Below, one piece after another: positions 58,732 to 64,000 of a DNA stretch of 64,000 nucleotides (positions within the stretch are counted from its first letter, which is position 1; each line of letters begins with the position of its first letter). Origin of the DNA: CAHJXF01 sp038240015 (lineage in GTDB: Bacteria; Pseudomonadota; Gammaproteobacteria; Burkholderiales; Burkholderiaceae_D). The notes beneath the pieces are model-generated. The model made no database searches and was not told the DNA's origin. It saw only the letters and a list, made by a program, of their open reading frames with translations. A program made the position numbers and the translations under genes. The stretch is taken from NCBI GenBank assembly GCA_038240015.1, contig JBBSEF010000001.1, positions 74,242-138,241 of the forward strand, in the 5' to 3' direction.

Positions 58732-59442
58732 TCAGTAGTAGTCGAAAGAATCAGTGTCTCGGTGCTGACTCGAGTGGCATTCTAGATCACCGCCAGAGCT
58801 TCGGGTCATCCCCAATAACGCGGTTTGCGCGAGCCGGTTGACAGCAACCCCTGCGACGGCGTCGGGTTGGGGCGTCGGCAGCACGAGTCCGGATGATTCG
58901 ATCTCTCGCCAGGCGCCCGGCGCGAGGCCGAGGGTGGAAAGCTCGACGTTTCCGATTCCAACGCGAATCAGGCGCAAAGTGGGATGGCCGATCGCTGCGG
59001 TCATCCGTCGCACTTGCCGGTTCTTCCCCTCGACGATTCGAATGTCGAGCCACGAGGTCGGGATATTCGCTCGCCAGCGAATCGGCGGCACGCGTTCTTC
59101 AATTGAAGGCGCCACCAGGAATGTGACCGATGCGGGAAGCGCGCGGTAGCGATGATCGCCGCTTCCGATCTCGATTCCGCTCTCAAGAGGCTGTAGCGCG
59201 GCTGCGTCGGGAACGCCTTCGACCTGCGTCCAGTAGCGCTTGGCAAGACCGTTCAGTGGATCGGCAATGGCGTGTTGCAGGGCGCCCTCATCGGTCAACA
59301 ACAAGAGACCTTCGCTGTCGAGGTCGAGCCGACCCGCGGGATATACGCTCGCTATCGAAATGAAGTCGGCCAAGGTTCGCTTGCCTTCGGCCGAAGTGAA
59401 TTGCGAAAGCACCCCATAGGGCTTATTGAATGCAATCAGCAT
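58732..59442 (-). CDS. rluE: 23S rRNA pseudouridine synthase, RluE/RsuA family
   Basis: A 236-residue pseudouridine synthase without an S4 domain. It begins LIAFNKPYGVLSQFT and contains the catalytic aspartate segment YPAGRLDLDSEGLLLLTDEG near residue 34. WLDIRIVEGKNRQVRRMTAAIGHPTLRLIRV near residue 130 is the family's KNRQVRR motif. The absence of S4 and the start residues fit RluE (23S U2457 in E. coli). About 40 C-terminal residues after the fold have no obvious homology. It is divergent from icd. Confidence 0.9.
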   Translation of the reverse strand: MLIAFNKPYGVLSQFTSAEGKRTLADFISIASVYPAGRLDLDSEGLLLLTDEGALQHAIADPLNGLAKRYWTQVEGVPDAAALQPLESGIEIGSGDHRYRALPASVTFLVAPSIEERVPPIRWRANIPTSWLDIRIVEGKNRQVRRMTAAIGHPTLRLIRVGIGNVELSTLGLAPGAWREIESSGLVLPTPQPDAVAGVAVNRLAQTALLGMTRSSGGDLECHSSQHRDTDSFDYY

Positions 59443-59607
59443 GACGGTTCGTCGGCGATGCGCTCCGTGCTTTCGGGGTTTGGGGCATAATTTCGGCCTT
59501 CGATTGCGGTCGGCCGCGGCCTTTCGCGCAACATCCCGCAAGTCGACCCGCCATATCCGGGTCCCAACAGTTTGCTTTCTGATTCGATGAGGGCAGGACC
59601 CTGTCGA

Positions 59608-59643
59608 GTTACGCGCCCATTTTGGGTCACGCGACCATTTTCG
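59608..59643. repeat. 18-bp imperfect tandem repeat just upstream of icd
   Basis: GTTACGCGCCCATTTTGG and GTCACGCGACCATTTTCG match at 15 of 18 positions and end nine bases before the icd start codon, in the leader that holds its ribosome site. Confidence 0.75.
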
Positions 59644-59652
59644 GAGACATTC

Positions 59653-60906
59653 ATGTTCCAGCACGTCAAGCTTCCCGCCACGGGCGAGAAGATCACCGTC
59701 AACGCCGACTATTCGCTGAACGTTCCCGATCAGCCCATCCTGCCTTACATAGAAGGCGATGGTACCGGTGCCGACATCACGCCCGTGATGATCAAGGTCG
59801 TCGATGCGGCGGTTGCGAAGGCCTACGGGGGCAAGCGCGCCATCCAGTGGATGGAAATCTTCGCGGGCGAAAAGTCGACGCGGGTGTATGGGCCCGATGT
59901 CTGGCTGCCGCCAGAGACGCTGCAGATCCTCAAGGACTATGTCGTTTCGATCAAGGGTCCGCTGACGACTCCTGTCGGCGGTGGCATTCGTTCTCTCAAC
60001 GTCGCGCTGCGCCAGGAACTCGACTTGTATGTTTGTCTGCGTCCGGTTCACTACTTCAAGGGCGTTCCCAGCCCGGTCAAGGCGCCTGAGAATGTGGATA
60101 TGGTGATCTTCCGCGAAAACTCGGAAGACATTTATGCGGGTATCGAATTCGCCGCCGAATCGGATCAGGCCAAGAAGCTGATCGATTTCCTGGTCAAGGA
60201 AATGGGCGTCAAGAAGATTCGCTTTCCACAAACGTCAGGCATCGGCATCAAACCCGTTTCGCGGGAAGGGACCGAACGTCTCGTACGCAAAGCGATTCAA
60301 TATGCGATCGACAACGACAAGCCCTCGGTGACGCTGGTTCACAAAGGCAACATCATGAAATTCACCGAAGGGGGATTTCGTGATTGGGGCTACGCACTTG
60401 CGCAAAAGGAATTCGGCGCGCAACCGATCGATGGCGGTCCGTGGTGCAAATTCACGAATCCAGGCTCCGGCCACGGCATCGTGATCAAGGACGTGATCGC
60501 CGATGCTTTCCTGCAGCAGATCATTCTGCGACCCGCGGAATATTCGGTGATTGCGACGCTCAATCTGAATGGCGACTACATCTCCGATGCGCTGGCCGCG
60601 CAGGTCGGCGGCATCGGCATCGCGCCGGGGGCCAACATGAGCGACTCGGTTGCGATGTTCGAAGCGACGCATGGCACCGCGCCCAAGTACGCGGGCAAGG
60701 ACTACGTCAATCCCGGCTCGGAAATCCTGTCTGCCGAGATGATGCTTCGGCATATGGGCTGGGTCGAGGCCGCCGACCTCATCATCACGTCGATGGAGAA
60801 GTCCATTCTCTCCAAAAGAGTGACCTACGACTTCGCGCGCCTGCTGGAAGGAGCGACCCAGGTATCGTGCTCGGGTTTCGGTCAGGTGATGATCGAGCAC
60901 ATGTAA
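59653..60906 (+). CDS. icd: Isocitrate dehydrogenase [NADP+]
   Basis: TCA cycle enzyme converting isocitrate to 2-oxoglutarate and CO2 in the cytosol. The 417-residue homodimeric type has LPYIEGDGTGADITPVM near residue 37, the isocitrate-site serine segment TTPVGGGIRSLNVALRQELDLY near residue 112, and NLNGDYISDALAAQVGGIGIAPG near residue 315. ATG at 59653 follows CGGAGAC. A perfect terminator follows. Confidence 0.97.
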   Translation: MFQHVKLPATGEKITVNADYSLNVPDQPILPYIEGDGTGADITPVMIKVVDAAVAKAYGGKRAIQWMEIFAGEKSTRVYGPDVWLPPETLQILKDYVVSIKGPLTTPVGGGIRSLNVALRQELDLYVCLRPVHYFKGVPSPVKAPENVDMVIFRENSEDIYAGIEFAAESDQAKKLIDFLVKEMGVKKIRFPQTSGIGIKPVSREGTERLVRKAIQYAIDNDKPSVTLVHKGNIMKFTEGGFRDWGYALAQKEFGAQPIDGGPWCKFTNPGSGHGIVIKDVIADAFLQQIILRPAEYSVIATLNLNGDYISDALAAQVGGIGIAPGANMSDSVAMFEATHGTAPKYAGKDYVNPGSEILSAEMMLRHMGWVEAADLIITSMEKSILSKRVTYDFARLLEGATQVSCSGFGQVMIEHM

Positions 60907-60946
60907 TCTAACCCGTGCGACACGGCGTCTCGCGGCGACCGACAGC

Positions 60947-60977
60947 AAAAAAAACCCGGCAAGTGCCGGGTTTTTTT
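60947..60977. terminator. Bidirectional terminator between icd and cspA
   Basis: ACCCGGCA and TGCCGGGT arms (60954-60961, 60964-60971) are flanked by A8 and T7, and can end both transcripts. Confidence 0.85.
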
Positions 60978-60992
60978 AACGCGATCAGGGAT

Positions 60993-61199
60993 TCAAGAAG
61001 GTGCTTGAATATTGGACGCTTGTTTGCCTTTTGGGCCTTGCGTCACTTCGAATTGGACTTTTTGACCTTCTTTCAGCGTCTTGAATCCATTCATCTGAAT
61101 TGCAGAGAAATGTGCGAAGAGATCTTCACCGCCGTCGTCCGGGGTGATGAAGCCGAATCCCTTGGCGTCGTTGAACCATTTGACTGTACCTGTTGCCAT
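60993..61199 (-). CDS. Cold shock protein (CspA family)
   Basis: A 68-residue single cold-shock domain that binds single-stranded RNA/DNA. Both RNP motifs are visible: KGFGFITPDDGG and EDLFAHFSAIQ. The ending GKQASNIQ is typical. A long leader of over 100 bp on this strand is available for the temperature-responsive structure common in this family, but I cannot define it. Confidence 0.96.
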   Translation of the reverse strand: MATGTVKWFNDAKGFGFITPDDGGEDLFAHFSAIQMNGFKTLKEGQKVQFEVTQGPKGKQASNIQAPS

Positions 61200-61671
61200 A
61201 AAAACGATCTTTCAAAGAAAATTGACCGAACCTGAGCTTTGATACCGAGCTTTGATTCAAACGCGAACTGCCACGTGAACCCGCTTGCGATCACTGGACA
61301 AGTCGCTCCTCCCACAATGTCGAAGCCTGCTCGTGTTTGGCGTACAAGTTCGTAAATCCCGCTTGAGGCTGACCGGTACTAGGAAAACTTGACAACAAAC
61401 ACCGGGACATTCTTTGAGTTTGGCCGAACAAAGTCAAGTACCGAAATCGACGACCGAAATGGATGACCGAATCGATGACGCGGCGGCTGTCGGCGGTTGT
61501 GGACACAACGCAAAAAATCGCCCGCTGGTCTTGATGACAGTACGACGACCAAGAGTAAACTCGGCTCGTCAGGCGGGCGCGTCTGGGGCGCGTCCGGCAT
61601 ACACGCAACTTGCGTTTCGGATTCGCGGTCCCATCTGAGGCGTTCGAGTGGTGGGCATTAGAATTGCATCG
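61200..61671. other. Divergent leader region of cspA and clpS
   Basis: A 472-bp region without a recognised gene. It contains a degenerate 13-bp tandem repeat (61440-61478), a TTGACA hexamer at 61389-61394 with no good -10 partner, and TAGAAT at 61659-61664 only 8 bp before the clpS ATG. The part next to cspA is its likely 5' untranslated region. Confidence 0.45.
61440..61478. repeat. 13-bp degenerate tandem repeat, 3 units
   Basis: ACCGAAATCGACG, ACCGAAATGGATG and ACCGAATCGATGA lie in the cspA-clpS intergenic region. Confidence 0.7.
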
Positions 61672-61988
61672 ATGGCTGAGCCCTACGGTCCTGAACAAAA
61701 TCCGACGACGGTTCTCGAACGCGAAGTGCAGCGGGTCGAGCCACCCCCGATCTTTCAGGTCATGATCCTGAACGACGACTACACGCCGATGGAGTTCGTA
61801 GTGATGGTGTTGCAACAGTTTTTCGGAAAGGATGCCGATCAGGCTTTCCAGATCATGTGGAAGGTGCATATTGAGGGCAAGGGCGTTTGCGGTGTGTATC
61901 CGCGCGATATCGCCGCGACCAAGGTGGATCAGGTCATCGAGTTTTCACGGCAGCATCAGCATCCGCTACAGTGCGTGATGGAGGAAGC

Positions 61989-61992
<4 letters not shown>
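61672..61992 (+). CDS. clpS: ATP-dependent Clp protease adaptor ClpS
   Basis: Delivers N-degron substrates to ClpAP. PPPIFQVMILNDDYTPMEFVV near residue 24 includes the substrate-binding NDDYTPM motif, and QIMWKVHIEGKGVCGVYPRDIAATKV near residue 60 is also conserved. The ATG at 61672 gives 106 residues. A GTG at 61648 is possible but adds nonconserved sequence. The stop overlaps the clpA start (ATGA). Confidence 0.96.

Positions 61993-64000
<2,008 letters not shown>

Noticed and set aside
61389..61417. Promoter with a perfect TTGACA upstream of clpS
   Set aside because: No acceptable -10 hexamer occurs at 16-18 bp, so the -35 match alone is not enough.
61659..61674. Leaderless clpS transcript driven by TAGAAT eight bases before the ATG
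   Set aside because: The spacing fits a leaderless start, but no -35 match was seen and the hexamer is short enough to occur by chance.

Overview
The window is dense, GC-rich bacterial chromosome. Gene content and order point to a betaproteobacterium of the Burkholderiales. The supporting blocks are rplM-rpsI-argC-bactofilin-erpA, anmK/M23 peptidase facing tyrS, LOG-DUF2782-thrB-BPSS1780 beside polA, xseB-ispA-dxs-folE2, argF/argG near DUF3579-rpsT-murJ, exbB-exbD-lpxK-trm112-kdsB-adk, and icd-cspA-clpS-clpA. The genus cannot be named from this sequence. No rRNA, tRNA, CRISPR array, insertion sequence or prophage was seen. Almost everything is core metabolism, with a few accessory insertions.

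Layout: 1-4.2 kb ribosomal proteins L13/S9, argC, a membrane coiled-coil protein, bactofilin and the Fe-S carrier ErpA. 4.2-10.2 kb recycling of anhydro-muropeptide sugar and an M23 endopeptidase (minus strand), then tyrS and three small enzymes. 10.2-16.4 kb a minus-strand operon (LOG, DUF2782, homoserine kinase, BPSS1780-like membrane protein) whose first start codon abuts that of divergent polA. 16.5-17.0 kb a tiny two-gene cassette that looks like a bacteriocin-type peptide with a membrane partner. 17.0-25.4 kb accessory functions: lipocalin, YHS protein, split chromate transporter, dienelactone hydrolase, ZIP transporter, methyltransferase, and a Rieske oxygenase-EamA-sulfurtransferase operon. 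25.7-30.0 kb isoprenoid precursor genes and folE2. 30.1-34.3 kb MFS, retropepsin-like protease, YajQ, MurB and DUF3617. 34.3-41.2 kb an arginine operon (MFS-argD-argF-GGDEF-argG) with a diguanylate cyclase inserted. 41.3-48.6 kb DUF3579, rpsT, murJ, SirB1, an SDR, a Phd/ParE toxin-antitoxin pair and an AidB-like acyl-CoA dehydrogenase. 48.6-55.1 kb H+-pyrophosphatase, adk, kdsB, trm112, lpxK, exbD and exbB (all minus). 55.6-64 kb xseA, sodB, DUF192, an MXKDX repeat protein, rluE, icd, cspA, clpS and clpA, which runs off the window.

The most unusual property is genome style rather than any single gene. About twenty short tandem repeats, mostly exactly 12 bp per unit (some 10, 13, 14 or 18), sit at stop codons, in 5' leaders and in protein linkers. 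Several seem to have moved stop codons or lengthened termini (thrB, kdsB, the ispA N-terminus). REP-like palindromes also occur, one of them in frame inside thrB. The best candidate for an undescribed system is the peptide/membrane-protein cassette at 16.5-17.0 kb.
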